A stretch of 64,000 bases of DNA from an uncultured Stenotrophomonas sp. (GTDB lineage Bacteria; Pseudomonadota; Gammaproteobacteria; Xanthomonadales; Xanthomonadaceae): positions 1 through 64,000 of the forward strand of contig NZ_CAJYVQ010000014.1 of NCBI RefSeq assembly GCF_913778665.1, in the 5' to 3' direction. This document shows positions 7,426-17,267 of the stretch, one piece after another. A model generated the notes under the pieces. That model saw only the letters and a program-made list of their open reading frames with translations, searched no databases and was not told where the DNA came from. Positions within the stretch are counted from its first letter, which is position 1; every line of letters begins with the position of its first letter. The position numbers and the translations under genes are program-made.

Positions 7426-7496
7426 TGGATAGCTCAGTCGGATAGAGCAACGGATCCTGATTCCGTCTGTCGTGGGTTCGATTCCCACTCCAACCA
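7426..7496 (+). tRNA. tRNA-like RNA (module 2), anticodon position CUG, shortened acceptor stem
   Basis: The cloverleaf spacing is nearly canonical: TA linker; D-arm GCTC/GAGC with GG in the loop (7432-7448); anticodon arm ACGGA/TCCGT with loop TCCTGAT (7450-7466); five-base variable loop; T-arm GTGGG-TTCGATT-CCCAC (7472-7488). Two features are abnormal. The acceptor stem has only four pairs (TGGA 7426-7429 with TCCA 7489-7492) before an encoded ACCA. Base 33 is C, where nearly all tRNAs have U. Read literally the anticodon is CUG (Gln). A tRNA finder might call it tRNA-Gln or a pseudo-tRNA. Its place directly upstream of slipin-rtcB suggests a dedicated RNA rather than a translating tRNA. 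Confidence 0.6.
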
Positions 7497-7850
7497 CATG
7501 ACCTTCCACGTCATGACTTGAAGCAACACCCGGGGCGCAAGCCCCAGCGGCCATCGTCGCCGTCCACTGTCATCACCTTCGGGCGGGGCGTGGAAGGCAA
7601 CGGACCGCACGCCGGGCCTCGGCCTGTCACCACTACCTGCCCCACGCTGTGCCGGTGCTGTCTGCCGGCAGCGATGGCCGCAACGGTGATGACGCACCGC
7701 AGGCTCCGCGCGCGGACCGTCCGCCGATGGTCGCCCTCTTCCGCCCGCTGCGCGTGGTGTGCAGCCGGCCCTGCCATGACCTGATCGACCCGGGCCATGG
7801 CATTCATTCCATCGGGTCGAACCACCAGAGCCATACAAGGAGAGACTCCC
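7497..7850 (+). other. Structured non-coding leader between RNA modules and slipin gene
   Basis: No convincing gene. It contains hairpin CATGAC/GTCATG (7497-7515), a GNRA-type hairpin GGGGC-GCAA-GCCCC (7532-7545), and a long-range perfect 9-base pairing GTCATCACC (7569-7577) with GGTGATGAC (7685-7693) enclosing about 107 bases. It ends with the AAGGAGAG ribosome binding site of the slipin gene at 7838-7845. This may be a 5' leader or a further RNA module. Confidence 0.4.
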
Positions 7851-8975
7851 ATGTTCTGGACCATCAAGGTCGTGATCGGCGACGGCGAGCGCGGCCTGGT
7901 GTATCGCAACCGTCGTTTCCAGCAGATCCTGTTGCCGGGCGTGCACCGCCTGTCGCTGTTCGGCGGCCGCCCGCAGGTAGACATCCACAACGCATCGAAG
8001 GGTGCGGCCTACACCGGCAGCGACCAGGACAGCCTGATCGAAGCGCTGGGCGCCACGCTTGGCACGCACTTCGTACTGGCCAACATCGGCGCCGGCGAGG
8101 TCGGCCTGTTGCTGCGCAACGGCCGCATCGACGAGGTCCTGCCGCCGGGCAGCCGCCGCCTGTACTGGCGGGGCTCGGTCGACACCCAGGTGCGCGTGCT
8201 GGCACTGGGTGACGAGCCGTACGTGCCGGTGGATGTGCAGCAGCGCCTGGGTCAGCTGGGCGTGCTGCCGCGTGTCGCGGTGATCAGCACCGTACCGAGC
8301 GAGTCGGTCGGCCTGCTGTTCATCGACGGCACGCTGCGGCAGACGCTGGGCGCCGGCCTGCACGCGTTCTGGAACTTCAACGGCAACGTGTCGGTGGAGC
8401 GTGTGGAGCTGCGTGCACGCTCGCTGGACGTGTCCGGCCAGGAGCTGCTGAGCCGCGACAAGGTGACCCTGCGGGTGAACCTCGCCGCGACCGTGCAGGT
8501 GGTCGACCCCGTGCGTGCACACCGCACGCTCAGCAATGCCGATGAGTTCATCTATCGGCAGCTGCAGTTCGGCCTGCGCCAGGCGATTGCCGCGCGCAGC
8601 CTGGACGAGCTGCTGGGTGACAAGGCCGCGCTGGACGGCGAGATTGCCGCCCATGTGCAGGCCGCGATCGAAGGCCACGGCGTGCGGCTGCTTGGCGTCG
8701 GCATCAAGGACGTGATCCTGCCGGGCGAGATGAAGGAGATCCTCAACGGTGTGGTGCTGGCCGAGAAGCAGGCCCAGGCCAGCGTGATCCGTCGCCGCGA
8801 GGAGGCCAACGCCACGCGTTCGCAGCTCAACACCGCAAAGCTGATCGAGGACAACCCGGTGCTGATGCGCTTGAAGGAGCTGGAGGCGCTGGAGAAGGTC
8901 ACCGAGAAGATCGACAAGCTCACCGTGTTCGGTGGCCTGGATGGCGTGCTGAAGCAGCTGGTGACGATCAGGTAG
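7851..8975 (+). CDS. Slipin-family SPFH-domain protein
   Basis: A 374-residue protein. The C-terminal two-thirds (from about residue 145) is an SPFH/band-7 domain, with family blocks VERVELRARSLDVSGQELLS, LRVNLAATVQV and GVGIKDVILPGEMKEILNGV. A charged coiled-coil (AEKQAQASVIRRREEANATR) and the tail ENPVLMRLKELEALEKV follow. It lacks the N-terminal membrane hairpin of stomatin and slipin. Instead a GLxxxxG...LPPG-type segment occurs three times (residues 12-39, 82-108, 150-178). SPFH proteins form oligomeric scaffolds; in RtcB operons slipins are known neighbours of the RNA ligase. A strong AAGGAGAG precedes the ATG. It is 56 bases upstream of rtcB, so co-transcription is likely. Confidence 0.88.
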   Translation: MFWTIKVVIGDGERGLVYRNRRFQQILLPGVHRLSLFGGRPQVDIHNASKGAAYTGSDQDSLIEALGATLGTHFVLANIGAGEVGLLLRNGRIDEVLPPGSRRLYWRGSVDTQVRVLALGDEPYVPVDVQQRLGQLGVLPRVAVISTVPSESVGLLFIDGTLRQTLGAGLHAFWNFNGNVSVERVELRARSLDVSGQELLSRDKVTLRVNLAATVQVVDPVRAHRTLSNADEFIYRQLQFGLRQAIAARSLDELLGDKAALDGEIAAHVQAAIEGHGVRLLGVGIKDVILPGEMKEILNGVVLAEKQAQASVIRRREEANATRSQLNTAKLIEDNPVLMRLKELEALEKVTEKIDKLTVFGGLDGVLKQLVTIR

Positions 8976-9031
8976 GGGTAGCGGCGGCGCAGGGACGCGC
9001 CGCCGGCCCATCAAGGACATTCAAGTAGACA

Positions 9032-10252
<1,221 letters not shown>

Positions 10253-10259
10253 TGGAACG

Positions 10260-10279
10260 GTGCCGGCCAAGGCCGGCAC
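10260..10279. terminator. Hairpin after rtcB
   Basis: GTGCCGGCC, loop AA, GGCCGGCAC eight bases after the rtcB stop. It is REP-like in sequence and has no T-run on either strand; it may block read-through between the convergent rtcB and flavoprotein genes. Confidence 0.45.
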
Positions 10280-10297
10280 CCAACGGAACACGCGCGT

Positions 10298-11203
10298 TCA
10301 GCGCGCCACGCTGTCTTCGGCCACCAGCGCGTGATGCACGCCGATGCCCGCACGCACGCCCTCGGCGGCGGCCAGGGTGATGTTGCCAACTGTCGTTGCA
10401 TCGCCGGCGGCGTACACGTTCGGCAGCGAGGTCTGCTTCATCGCATCGACCTCGATCAGCACGCCCAGCGGGCTCTCCACCAGGGCGCAGCCCAGCTGCT
10501 GCACCAGGGGCGTCGCCATCGTCTGCGTGGCCGGCACGAACAGCGCCCGCTGGGCGATGCGGCGGCCATCGGCCAGCTCCACTTCCAGCCAGGTGGGCTG
10601 GTCGCCCTGCACGCCCACCACCGGCGCGGTCTCGATCTGCACGCCGCGCTGCTGCATGGCGGCCCGCTCCTCATCGGTGATCGGCAGGCCTTGGCTGAAG
10701 AAGGTGACATTTCCCCAATCGGCGAACAGCGGCGCCTTGCTGGCGGACATTGGATGACCACCAAGCAGGCCGATTGCGCCACCACCCACTTCGTAGCCGT
10801 GGCAGTAGGGGCAATGCAGCACGGTGCTGCCCCAGCGCTCGGCCAGCCCCGGCAGTTCCGGCAGCTGGTCGGCGATGCCGCTGGCCAGCAGCAGCTTGCG
10901 AGCGGCCAGCACCTGGCCATCGGCGGTGTGCACTTCGACGCCTGCGGCGGTGGCGGATGCCTGCACCGCCTCGGCGTGCAGCCAGCGTACGCTGGGGTAA
11001 TCCAGCAGTTGCTGGCGCGCGGTCTTCAGCAGCTCGGCGCCACTGACGCCATCCAGCCCCGGCACGCCATGCGAATGGCTGGCAAAACGGTTGCGCGGCA
11101 ATCCGGCGTCGATGACCGTGAGCGGGCGGCGCGCACGGGCCAGGATCAGGGCGGCGGCGATGCCGGCATAGCTGCCGCCGACGATGAGCACATCAGGATT
11201 CAT
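10298..11203 (-). CDS. Thioredoxin-reductase-like FAD/NAD(P) oxidoreductase
   Basis: A 301-residue two-domain flavoprotein. It has the N-terminal FAD-binding LIVGGSYAGIAAAL, a second dinucleotide site at GGGAIGLLGGHP, and the terminal FAD motif NVYAAGDATT. The redox pair CPYC lies in LHCPYCHGYE around residue 140, so a disulfide-type active site is present as in TrxB-like enzymes, but the protein is not canonical TrxB. The start at 11203 overlaps the 3' end of the Rrf2 regulator gene by 11 bases, so the two form an operon in which the regulator is translated first. The substrate is unknown; a role in thiol or electrophile stress is inferred from the family and the regulator. Confidence 0.88.
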   Translation of the reverse strand: MNPDVLIVGGSYAGIAAALILARARRPLTVIDAGLPRNRFASHSHGVPGLDGVSGAELLKTARQQLLDYPSVRWLHAEAVQASATAAGVEVHTADGQVLAARKLLLASGIADQLPELPGLAERWGSTVLHCPYCHGYEVGGGAIGLLGGHPMSASKAPLFADWGNVTFFSQGLPITDEERAAMQQRGVQIETAPVVGVQGDQPTWLEVELADGRRIAQRALFVPATQTMATPLVQQLGCALVESPLGVLIEVDAMKQTSLPNVYAAGDATTVGNITLAAAEGVRAGIGVHHALVAEDSVAR

Positions 11204-11648
11204 GGTGGCCTTCCAGGGAACGGTGATGGGCGAGATGGCGGGCGAAGTCGGCGCCGAGCTGGTCCAGCGTAGTCGCCTGCAGGCGCGCTTCCAGCAGCCG
11301 CTGCGCCTCGCGCGCGCCCTCCAGCAGCGCGTTGTTGACCAGCTGCTGGATGGGGCAGCCGTGGCCGGCATCCCGCGTGCCGACCTGCACCAGCGCAGGC
11401 GCCCCGACGGCCAGATAGATGTCGTGCAGAGTGATCGCGGCGGCATCGCGTGCCAGCTGGCTGCCACCGCCATGGCCGCGCGCGCTGTTCACCAAACCGG
11501 CTTTGTGCAGCTGCGCCAGCAGGCGGCGGATCACCACCGGATGGGTCGGCAGGCACGCAGCCAGCTGTTCGGAGGTGCGCGGGCCCTGCTGGCCGACCAG
11601 ATGGGCCATCACGTGCAGGGCATCGGAGAGCGGGTTCGCGGATTTCAT
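11193..11648 (-). CDS. Rrf2-family transcriptional regulator
   Basis: A 151-residue regulator with an N-terminal winged helix (SDALHVMAHLVGQQGPRTSEQLA, then the recognition segment THPVVIRRLLAQLHKAGLV) and the Rrf2 wing GHGGGSQLARDAAAITLHDIYLAV. Only one cysteine (in HGCPIQQ) is present, so it lacks the three-Cys iron-sulfur site of IscR and NsrR and resembles the YwnA-type, cofactor-less branch. A further 18 codons upstream are open, but homology starts at the ATG at 11648. The palindrome spanning its own start codon suggests autorepression together with the downstream flavoprotein. Confidence 0.88.
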   Translation of the reverse strand: MKSANPLSDALHVMAHLVGQQGPRTSEQLAACLPTHPVVIRRLLAQLHKAGLVNSARGHGGGSQLARDAAAITLHDIYLAVGAPALVQVGTRDAGHGCPIQQLVNNALLEGAREAQRLLEARLQATTLDQLGADFARHLAHHRSLEGHHES

Positions 11649-11667
11649 GTAACAAAGATAGTTACAT
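11647..11667. promoter_or_regulatory. Palindromic operator over the Rrf2 gene start
   Basis: ATGTAAC (11647-11653), seven-base spacer, GTTACAT (11661-11667), a perfect 7-bp inverted repeat overlapping the start codon of the Rrf2 gene. Position and symmetry fit an Rrf2 dimer site for autoregulation. Confidence 0.55.
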
Positions 11668-11831
11668 TTAAACCACCTGTCGAGGGTCTGCTTTCGTTCC
11701 ATATGGACACATCTGTCCTATGAAACACTTCCTTCACATCGCTAAACGAAACGGTAATGTGATACACGTCGCACTTCAGAGGCGGCCGCACGGGTCGATA
11801 CCGAATCGCCCCTTCCCGAGAGTCCTTCCAC

Positions 11832-13952
11832 ATGAATGCGTCTGTCCGTGCACCGCGCCTGCAGTCCAAGCTGCTTGGTGCGGTCTCCGTTGGCTTGGCC
11901 GTGGTCCTGTTGTGCGCCCTCGCCGGCCTGGCCTCCGCCTGGTTGAAACTGTCCACCGAGGCGCCACCCGAAGTCGCGCACAGCCGCGATGCAGAACGCC
12001 TGCAGCGCGAGTTCCGCGGCCAGGTGCAGGAATGGAAGAATGTGCTGCTGCGCAGCCACGACGATGCGCTGCGCCAGCGCCATCTGGACGCCTTCGACAG
12101 CGAGGGCCGTCTGGTCGAGCAGCTGGCCAAGGGCCTGCTGGCCAGCCCGGACGCGCGCACGCGTGAACGGGCACAGGCCTTCATCGGCCTGCACGCGCAG
12201 CTGCAGAAGGACTATCACGCCGCCCTGCAGGCATTTGCGGAGGCCGGCTACGATCCCGCTGCCGGCGACAACCTCGTGCGCGGCAAGGATCGCCCGGTGG
12301 CGAGCGCACTGGATACGCTGAGCGCGCACGCCACACAGGTGGCAGAAGCGGCGGTGGCCGCGCGTTCCCAGCAGGCGCGGCAGACGTTGTTGCTGTGCGC
12401 GGCGCTGACCGTGCTGGCCGCGGTGCTGCTGCTGATGGGCCTGGCCTGGTGGCTGCGGCGTGCCGTGGTGCAGCCGGTGCTGGCCGTGGAAGCCGCCGCC
12501 CGTGCGGTGGCCGCCGGTGACTTGCAGCATGTGGTGCAGGTGCGCAGCCGCGACGAGATCGGTCGCCTCGCGCAGGCCATGCAGGCGGTGCAGTCGACGC
12601 TGCGCGGCGTGCTGGATGCACAGGCCGCGATGGCGCAGGCGCATGAGGCCGGCACCATCAGCCACCGCATGGACGCCAGCGCCTTCCCCGGCGCCTTCGG
12701 CACCATGGTGGCCGACAGCAACACGCTGGTGGATGCGCACATCCAGGTGAAGATGCGCGCGATCGCGATCATGGGCCGTTACGCCGTCGGTGACCTCAGC
12801 CAGGACATGGAACGCCTGCCCGGGGAGAAGGCCGTGATCACCAATGCATTGGATACCGCCAAGGCCAATCTCGGCATGATCAACGGCGAGATCCGCCGCC
12901 TGGCCGAAGCCGCCGCCGCCGGCGACTTCAGCCAGCGTGGCGACAGCGCGCGCTTCGAACATGACTTCCGCGCGATGGTCGACGGCCTGAACCGCCTGAT
13001 GCAGGCCACCGAGCTGAACCTGGGCGAGGTTTCCAGCATGCTGCGCGCGATTGCCGACGGCCGCCTCGGCGCGCGCATGCACGGCGATTTCCAAGGCGTG
13101 TTCGCGCGCATCGCCGGTGACGCCAACACCACCGCCGCGCAGTTGGCGACCATCGTCACCGACATCAAGCACGCCTCCGGCAACATCCACACCGCCGCCG
13201 CAGAGATCGCCGCCGGCAACAATGACCTGTCGCGCCGCACCGAACAGCAGGCCGCCAACCTGGAAGAAACCGCTGCCTCGATGGAGGAACTGACCTCCAC
13301 CGTGCGCCAGAACGCCGAGCACGCACGCCAGGCCAACCAGCTCGCGATCGGCGCGCATACGGTCGCCTCGCACGGCGGCAACGTGGTCGGCCAGGTGGTG
13401 GCGACGATGGGTGCGATCGAGACCTCGTCGCGGCAGATCGCCGAGATCATCAGCGTGATCGACGGCATCGCCTTCCAGACCAACATCCTGGCGTTGAACG
13501 CCGCAGTGGAAGCCGCACGCGCGGGCGAGCAGGGTCGCGGCTTTGCGGTGGTGGCCAGCGAAGTGCGCACGCTGGCGCAGCGCTCGGCCGCCGCCGCCAA
13601 GGAGATCAAGGCACTGATCGAGGCCTCGGTGAAACAGGTCGGCCACGGCGCGCAGCGCGTGCGCGAGGCGGGCGACACCATGGCCGAGATCGTGGCGTCG
13701 GTGCAGCGCGTGACCGACATCATGGCCGAGATTTCCGCGGCCTCGCAGGAACAGAGCGCGGGCATTGAGCAGGTCAGCCAGACGGTGATCCAGATGGATG
13801 GCACCACCCAGCAGAATGCCGCGTTGGTGGAGGAGGCCAGTGCCGCCGCGCGCAGCCTGGAACAGCAGGCGAACCGGCTGATCGATGCGGTGGATGTGTT
13901 CGATCTGTCGACCGCCGCCGCAGCGAAGGATGCGCTGGCGCGCGCAGCCTGA
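11832..13952 (+). CDS. Methyl-accepting chemotaxis protein
   Basis: A 706-residue chemoreceptor. The N-terminal membrane segment (about 13-36) is followed by a periplasmic sensing region of about 150 residues rich in charged helices. A second membrane segment (about 184-208) leads to HAMP and HAMP-like repeats (about 210-430; recurring phrases such as [19 protein letters not shown] and [19 protein letters not shown]). The cytoplasmic signalling helix hairpin (about 450-690) has the invariant tip region IIDG-like [20 protein letters not shown]. Methylation-region glutamates are seen in [20 protein letters not shown]. There is no C-terminal CheR-tethering pentapeptide. The ligand is unknown and no chemotaxis genes are nearby, so it is a stand-alone receptor. 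Confidence 0.94.
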   Translation: MNASVRAPRLQSKLLGAVSVGLAVVLLCALAGLASAWLKLSTEAPPEVAHSRDAERLQREFRGQVQEWKNVLLRSHDDALRQRHLDAFDSEGRLVEQLAKGLLASPDARTRERAQAFIGLHAQLQKDYHAALQAFAEAGYDPAAGDNLVRGKDRPVASALDTLSAHATQVAEAAVAARSQQARQTLLLCAALTVLAAVLLLMGLAWWLRRAVVQPVLAVEAAARAVAAGDLQHVVQVRSRDEIGRLAQAMQAVQSTLRGVLDAQAAMAQAHEAGTISHRMDASAFPGAFGTMVADSNTLVDAHIQVKMRAIAIMGRYAVGDLSQDMERLPGEKAVITNALDTAKANLGMINGEIRRLAEAAAAGDFSQRGDSARFEHDFRAMVDGLNRLMQATELNLGEVSSMLRAIADGRLGARMHGDFQGVFARIAGDANTTAAQLATIVTDIKHASGNIHTAAAEIAAGNNDLSRRTEQQAANLEETAASMEELTSTVRQNAEHARQANQLAIGAHTVASHGGNVVGQVVATMGAIETSSRQIAEIISVIDGIAFQTNILALNAAVEAARAGEQGRGFAVVASEVRTLAQRSAAAAKEIKALIEASVKQVGHGAQRVREAGDTMAEIVASVQRVTDIMAEISAASQEQSAGIEQVSQTVIQMDGTTQQNAALVEEASAAARSLEQQANRLIDAVDVFDLSTAAAAKDALARAA

Positions 13953-13965
13953 TCCTTTGCAGGCA

Positions 13966-14038
13966 GCCGAGCGCGGGCTCGGCTCTACACCGGGCCGTCA
14001 ATCGTTCCGGGCTCTGTAGAGCCGAGCCTGCTCGCGGC
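13966..14038. repeat. SMAG-like dimeric repeat (GCTCGGC type)
   Basis: Hairpin GCCGAGC/GCTCGGC at 13966-13983 followed by TCTACA. An inverted partner at 14015-14038 (TGTAGAGCCGAGC, then CTCG) lies between the convergent chemoreceptor and LysR genes. The same core recurs at 59089-59141 and 63898-63965. Confidence 0.65.
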
Positions 14039-14043
14039 GCAGA

Positions 14044-14946
14044 TCAACGCAGGTAATCGCTCTGCGCCATTGCTTCACCCAGGTAGTCCAGGAACGAACT
14101 GATCCGCGCCGACACAGCTGTGTTGCGGTAGTACACCGCATGGATCGGCTGGTACACGTCCAGCGTCTGCGCAGACAGCACCGGCACCAGCGTGCCGGCG
14201 GCGCGGTCGCGGTCGGTCACGAAGTCGGACAGGCAGGTGATGCCCACGCCTTCCACTGCCAGCCGGCGCAGCGTCTCGCCGCTGGACACCGCGATGTCCG
14301 GGCGCACCCGCAGCAGGCCATCGGCATCGCCCGGCAGTGGCCAGTGATTCAGTGATTCCGGTTCGTTGAAGCTGAGCAGCGTGTGCTGGCCCAGCGCCGC
14401 CACGCTGGCCGGTTCGCCATGTGCGGCCAGATAGGCCGGGCTGGCCACCAGACGCAGCCGGCAGCGGCCCAACGGCCGCGCATGCAGGGTGGAATCGGCC
14501 AGCGGCCCGATCCGGATCGCCAGGTCGGTGCGCCGTTCCAGCAGGTCGATGTAGCGCTCGGAGCTGTTCAACTCCAGCTGCACTTCCGGATAGCGCGCAC
14601 GATAGCCGGCGACCAGCGGCGCGATCACATGCAGCACGAATGGCATCGCCGCATCCACGCGCAGGCGTCCGGCCGGGCGCTCGCGGCGGGCGGCCATCTG
14701 TTCCTCGGCCGATTCCACCGCGTCGATGATCGCCCGGGCATGGCGCAGGTAAGCTTCGCCCTCGGCGGTCAGGTGCAGGCGGCGCGTGGTTCGGGTCAGC
14801 AGGGTGGTGCCCAGCTTGTCCTCCAGCCGCCCCAGCGCACGGCTGACGCCGGAGGGCGTCTGCCCCAGCTGCTCGGCCGCGGCGCTGATCGAACCGCTGT
14901 CGATCACCGTCAGGAACGCCTGCATTTCATCGAGGGTGGTTTTCAT
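14044..14946 (-). CDS. LysR-family transcriptional regulator
   Basis: A 300-residue LysR regulator: N-terminal helix-turn-helix in MQAFLTVIDSGSISAAAEQL followed by TPSGVSRALGRLEDKLG, then an effector-binding periplasmic-binding-protein-like domain (from about residue 90). It is divergent from an MFS efflux gene with a 105-base shared intergenic region, the classic arrangement for a LysR protein controlling its neighbour. The likely targets are the transporter and the dkgB reductase behind it. Confidence 0.92.
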   Translation of the reverse strand: MKTTLDEMQAFLTVIDSGSISAAAEQLGQTPSGVSRALGRLEDKLGTTLLTRTTRRLHLTAEGEAYLRHARAIIDAVESAEEQMAARRERPAGRLRVDAAMPFVLHVIAPLVAGYRARYPEVQLELNSSERYIDLLERRTDLAIRIGPLADSTLHARPLGRCRLRLVASPAYLAAHGEPASVAALGQHTLLSFNEPESLNHWPLPGDADGLLRVRPDIAVSSGETLRRLAVEGVGITCLSDFVTDRDRAAGTLVPVLSAQTLDVYQPIHAVYYRNTAVSARISSFLDYLGEAMAQSDYLR

Positions 14947-15051
14947 GCCGCCATTATTGACCACGCGGCAAGAGTGATTGGCGTGAAGATGGGTTTTTAG
15001 GCAAAGGTGGACCGCGCACACTGCGCGCCTTCCTTCCCTTTGGAGCCTGCC

Positions 15052-16266
15052 ATGATCCGTGGCATTCCCCTTGCCCTGCTGGCCCTGACCCTCGGTGCCT
15101 TCGCAATCGGCACCACCGAGTTCGTCATCGTCGGCCTGATTCCGACCATCGCCGCCGACCTGCAGGTCAGCCTGCCCTCGGCCGGCCTGCTGGTGTCGCT
15201 GTACGCGCTGGGTGTAGCGATCGGCGCGCCGGTGCTGACCGCGCTGACCGGCCGCGTGCCGCGCAAGACCCTGCTGGTGGCGCTGATGGTGCTGTTCACC
15301 GTCGGCAACGTCATCGCCTTCCTGGCACCGGGCTACACGTCGCTGATCGCCGCGCGCATCCTCACCGGCCTGGCACATGGCGTGTTCTTCTCGATTGGCT
15401 CGATCATCGCCACCGCGGTGGTGCCGAAGGAGAAGGCAGCCAGTGCCATCGCCATCATGTTCACCGGCCTGACCGTGGCGCTGGTGACCGGCGTGCCGCT
15501 GGGCACCTTCATCGGCCAGCACCTGGGCTGGCGCGCCACCTTCCTGGCCGTGGCCGGGCTCGGCGTGATCGCACTGCTGGGCGCGCTGCTGTTCGTGCCG
15601 CGCAGCGTGCCGCAGAGCACCCCGTCCAGCTTCCGCCAGCAGATGGCGGTACTGGCCCAGCCGCGCCTGCTGCTGGTCTATGCGATGACCACGCTGGGGT
15701 ATGGCGGCACCTTCCTGGCGTTCACCTACCTGGCGCCGATCCTGCAGGACGTCACCGGTTTCTCAGCCAACGCGGTCAGCCTGGTGCTGCTGGTGTATGG
15801 CGTATCGGTGGCGATCGGCAACCTGTGGGGCGGGCGCCTGGCCGACCGCATGGGCCCGGTACCCGCGCTCAAGCGTATCTTCGCGCTGCTGGCGGTCGTA
15901 CTGTTCGTGCTCACCTTCACCGCCTACAACATCTGGCTGATGCTGCTGACGGTGCTGGCGCTGGGCGCGGTGGCATTCGGCAACGTGCCCGGCCTGCAGG
16001 TCTATGTGGTCAAGCAGGCGCAGCGCTATGCACCGCAGGCCACCGACGTGGCCTCGGGCCTGAACATTGCCGCCTTCAACATCGGCATCGCGCTGGGCGC
16101 CTCGCTGGGTGGCCTGGTGGTGGAGCACGTCGGCCTGATGCACACGCCGTGGCTCGGCGCGCTGGTGGTACTGGCCGCCTATGCGCTGACCGTGCTCAGC
16201 GGGCGCCTGGACCGTCGTGATGGCATCGATGATCGTGCCGACGGCATCGCCGTGGCCGCGCACTGA
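15052..16266 (+). CDS. MFS efflux transporter (DHA1 / AraJ-like)
   Basis: A 404-residue, 12-helix major facilitator. The opening [20 protein letters not shown] is the hallmark of the DHA1 sugar-efflux/drug-efflux branch (AraJ, YdhP relatives). The loop 2-3 motif appears as [11 protein letters not shown] and the drug-antiporter motif as [24 protein letters not shown] element precedes the ATG at 15052; the upstream in-frame start at 15007 has no homology support. It is probably co-regulated by the divergent LysR protein. The substrate (sugar, drug or other) cannot be set from sequence. Confidence 0.9.
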   Translation: MIRGIPLALLALTLGAFAIGTTEFVIVGLIPTIAADLQVSLPSAGLLVSLYALGVAIGAPVLTALTGRVPRKTLLVALMVLFTVGNVIAFLAPGYTSLIAARILTGLAHGVFFSIGSIIATAVVPKEKAASAIAIMFTGLTVALVTGVPLGTFIGQHLGWRATFLAVAGLGVIALLGALLFVPRSVPQSTPSSFRQQMAVLAQPRLLLVYAMTTLGYGGTFLAFTYLAPILQDVTGFSANAVSLVLLVYGVSVAIGNLWGGRLADRMGPVPALKRIFALLAVVLFVLTFTAYNIWLMLLTVLALGAVAFGNVPGLQVYVVKQAQRYAPQATDVASGLNIAAFNIGIALGASLGGLVVEHVGLMHTPWLGALVVLAAYALTVLSGRLDRRDGIDDRADGIAVAAH

Positions 16267-16351
16267 TCCATGCAATGCAGCGTTGCCGGCATGCATACGG
16301 CACCTGTCCTACCCTCTTTCCCTTGCAACTCCCTCCCCCTTGGAGCTTTCC

Positions 16352-17161
16352 ATGACTGTTCCCGCCTTTGGCCTTGGTACCTTCCGCCTGAAGGACCAGA
16401 CCGTGATCGACTCGGTACGCAATGCACTGGATGTCGGCTACCGCGCCGTCGATACCGCGCAGATCTATGGCAACGAAACCGAAGTCGGCCGGGCCATCGC
16501 CGAGTCCGGCGTGCCGCGTGATGATCTGTACCTCACCACCAAGGTGTGGATCTCCGAGTTCAAGCACGATGCACTGCTGGCCAGCCTGCGTACCAGCCTC
16601 GAAAAGCTGCGCACCGACCGCGTCGACCTGGCGCTGATCCATTGGCCCTCGCCGAACGACAAGGTCGACGTGCCGATGGAGGAGTACCTGCCGGCGCTGG
16701 CCGAAGCCAAGGCGCAGGGGCTGACCAGGGCGATCGGTATCTCCAACTTCACCATCGCCCAGACCCGCAAGGCGATCGAGATCCTCGGCGCCGATGCGAT
16801 CGCCACCAACCAGATCGAGATCCATCCGTACCTGCAGAACCGCCTGCTGGTGAAGTTCCTGCAGGACAACGGCATCCACATCACCGCCTACATGAGCCTG
16901 GCCTATGGCGAGGTGATCAAGGACCCGGTGATCCAGGCCATTGCCGGCCGCCACCAGGCCACACCCGCGCAGATCGCGCTGGCCTGGGCCCTGCAGCAGG
17001 GTTACTCGGTCATTCCGTCTTCGACCAAGCGCGAGAACCTGGCCAGCAACCTGGACGCGGCCGCGATCCGGCTGACCGACGAGGACATGGCGCAGATCGC
17101 CAAGCTGGATCGGGGGCACCGCCTGGCCAATCCGGACGGCATCGCGCCGGCCTGGGATTGA
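16352..17161 (+). CDS. dkgB: 2,5-diketo-D-gluconate reductase B-type aldo/keto reductase
   Basis: A 269-residue aldo/keto reductase that matches E. coli DkgB nearly end to end: [25 protein letters not shown] (catalytic Asp and Tyr), LTTKVW (Lys), [10 protein letters not shown] (His) and [14 protein letters not shown] for NADPH. DkgB-type enzymes reduce 2,5-diketogluconate in vitro and also methylglyoxal and related carbonyls. The ATG at 16352 follows TTGGAG. It lies 85 bases behind the MFS gene in the same direction; a carbonyl reductase with an exporter under LysR control suggests a small detoxification unit (inference). Confidence 0.92.
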   Translation: MTVPAFGLGTFRLKDQTVIDSVRNALDVGYRAVDTAQIYGNETEVGRAIAESGVPRDDLYLTTKVWISEFKHDALLASLRTSLEKLRTDRVDLALIHWPSPNDKVDVPMEEYLPALAEAKAQGLTRAIGISNFTIAQTRKAIEILGADAIATNQIEIHPYLQNRLLVKFLQDNGIHITAYMSLAYGEVIKDPVIQAIAGRHQATPAQIALAWALQQGYSVIPSSTKRENLASNLDAAAIRLTDEDMAQIAKLDRGHRLANPDGIAPAWD

Positions 17162-17192
17162 TCCCGACCGCGGTTGCGGAACCGAATCGGCA

Positions 17193-17264
17193 GGTGCCGA
17201 CCTGGGTCGGCACTGACCTGTGATTGATCGTTGAAACAGCGTGCCGACCCAGGTCGGCACCTAC
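17193..17264. repeat. SMAG-like dimeric repeat (GGTCGGCAC type)
   Basis: Hairpins GTGCCGACC-TGG-GTCGGCAC (17194-17213) and GTGCCGACC-CA-GGTCGGCAC (17241-17260), followed by CTACC. They lie between the convergent dkgB and hydrolase genes. Confidence 0.7.
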
Positions 17265-17267
17265 CGT

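Noticed and set aside
7426-7496. Ordinary tRNA-Gln gene
   Set aside because: Four-pair acceptor stem, C33 and tight tandem placement with an anticodon-less module argue against a normal elongator tRNA, though the feature is kept as tRNA-like.
7051-7521. A 156-codon open frame over the tRNA-like array
   Set aside because: It has no ribosome binding site or family features, and it runs through stems and T-loops that explain the sequence better. Long frames are common here because of the high GC content.
11742-13646. A 634-codon minus-strand frame
   Set aside because: Antisense of the chemoreceptor gene; His/Gly-rich shadow composition with no recognisable domain.
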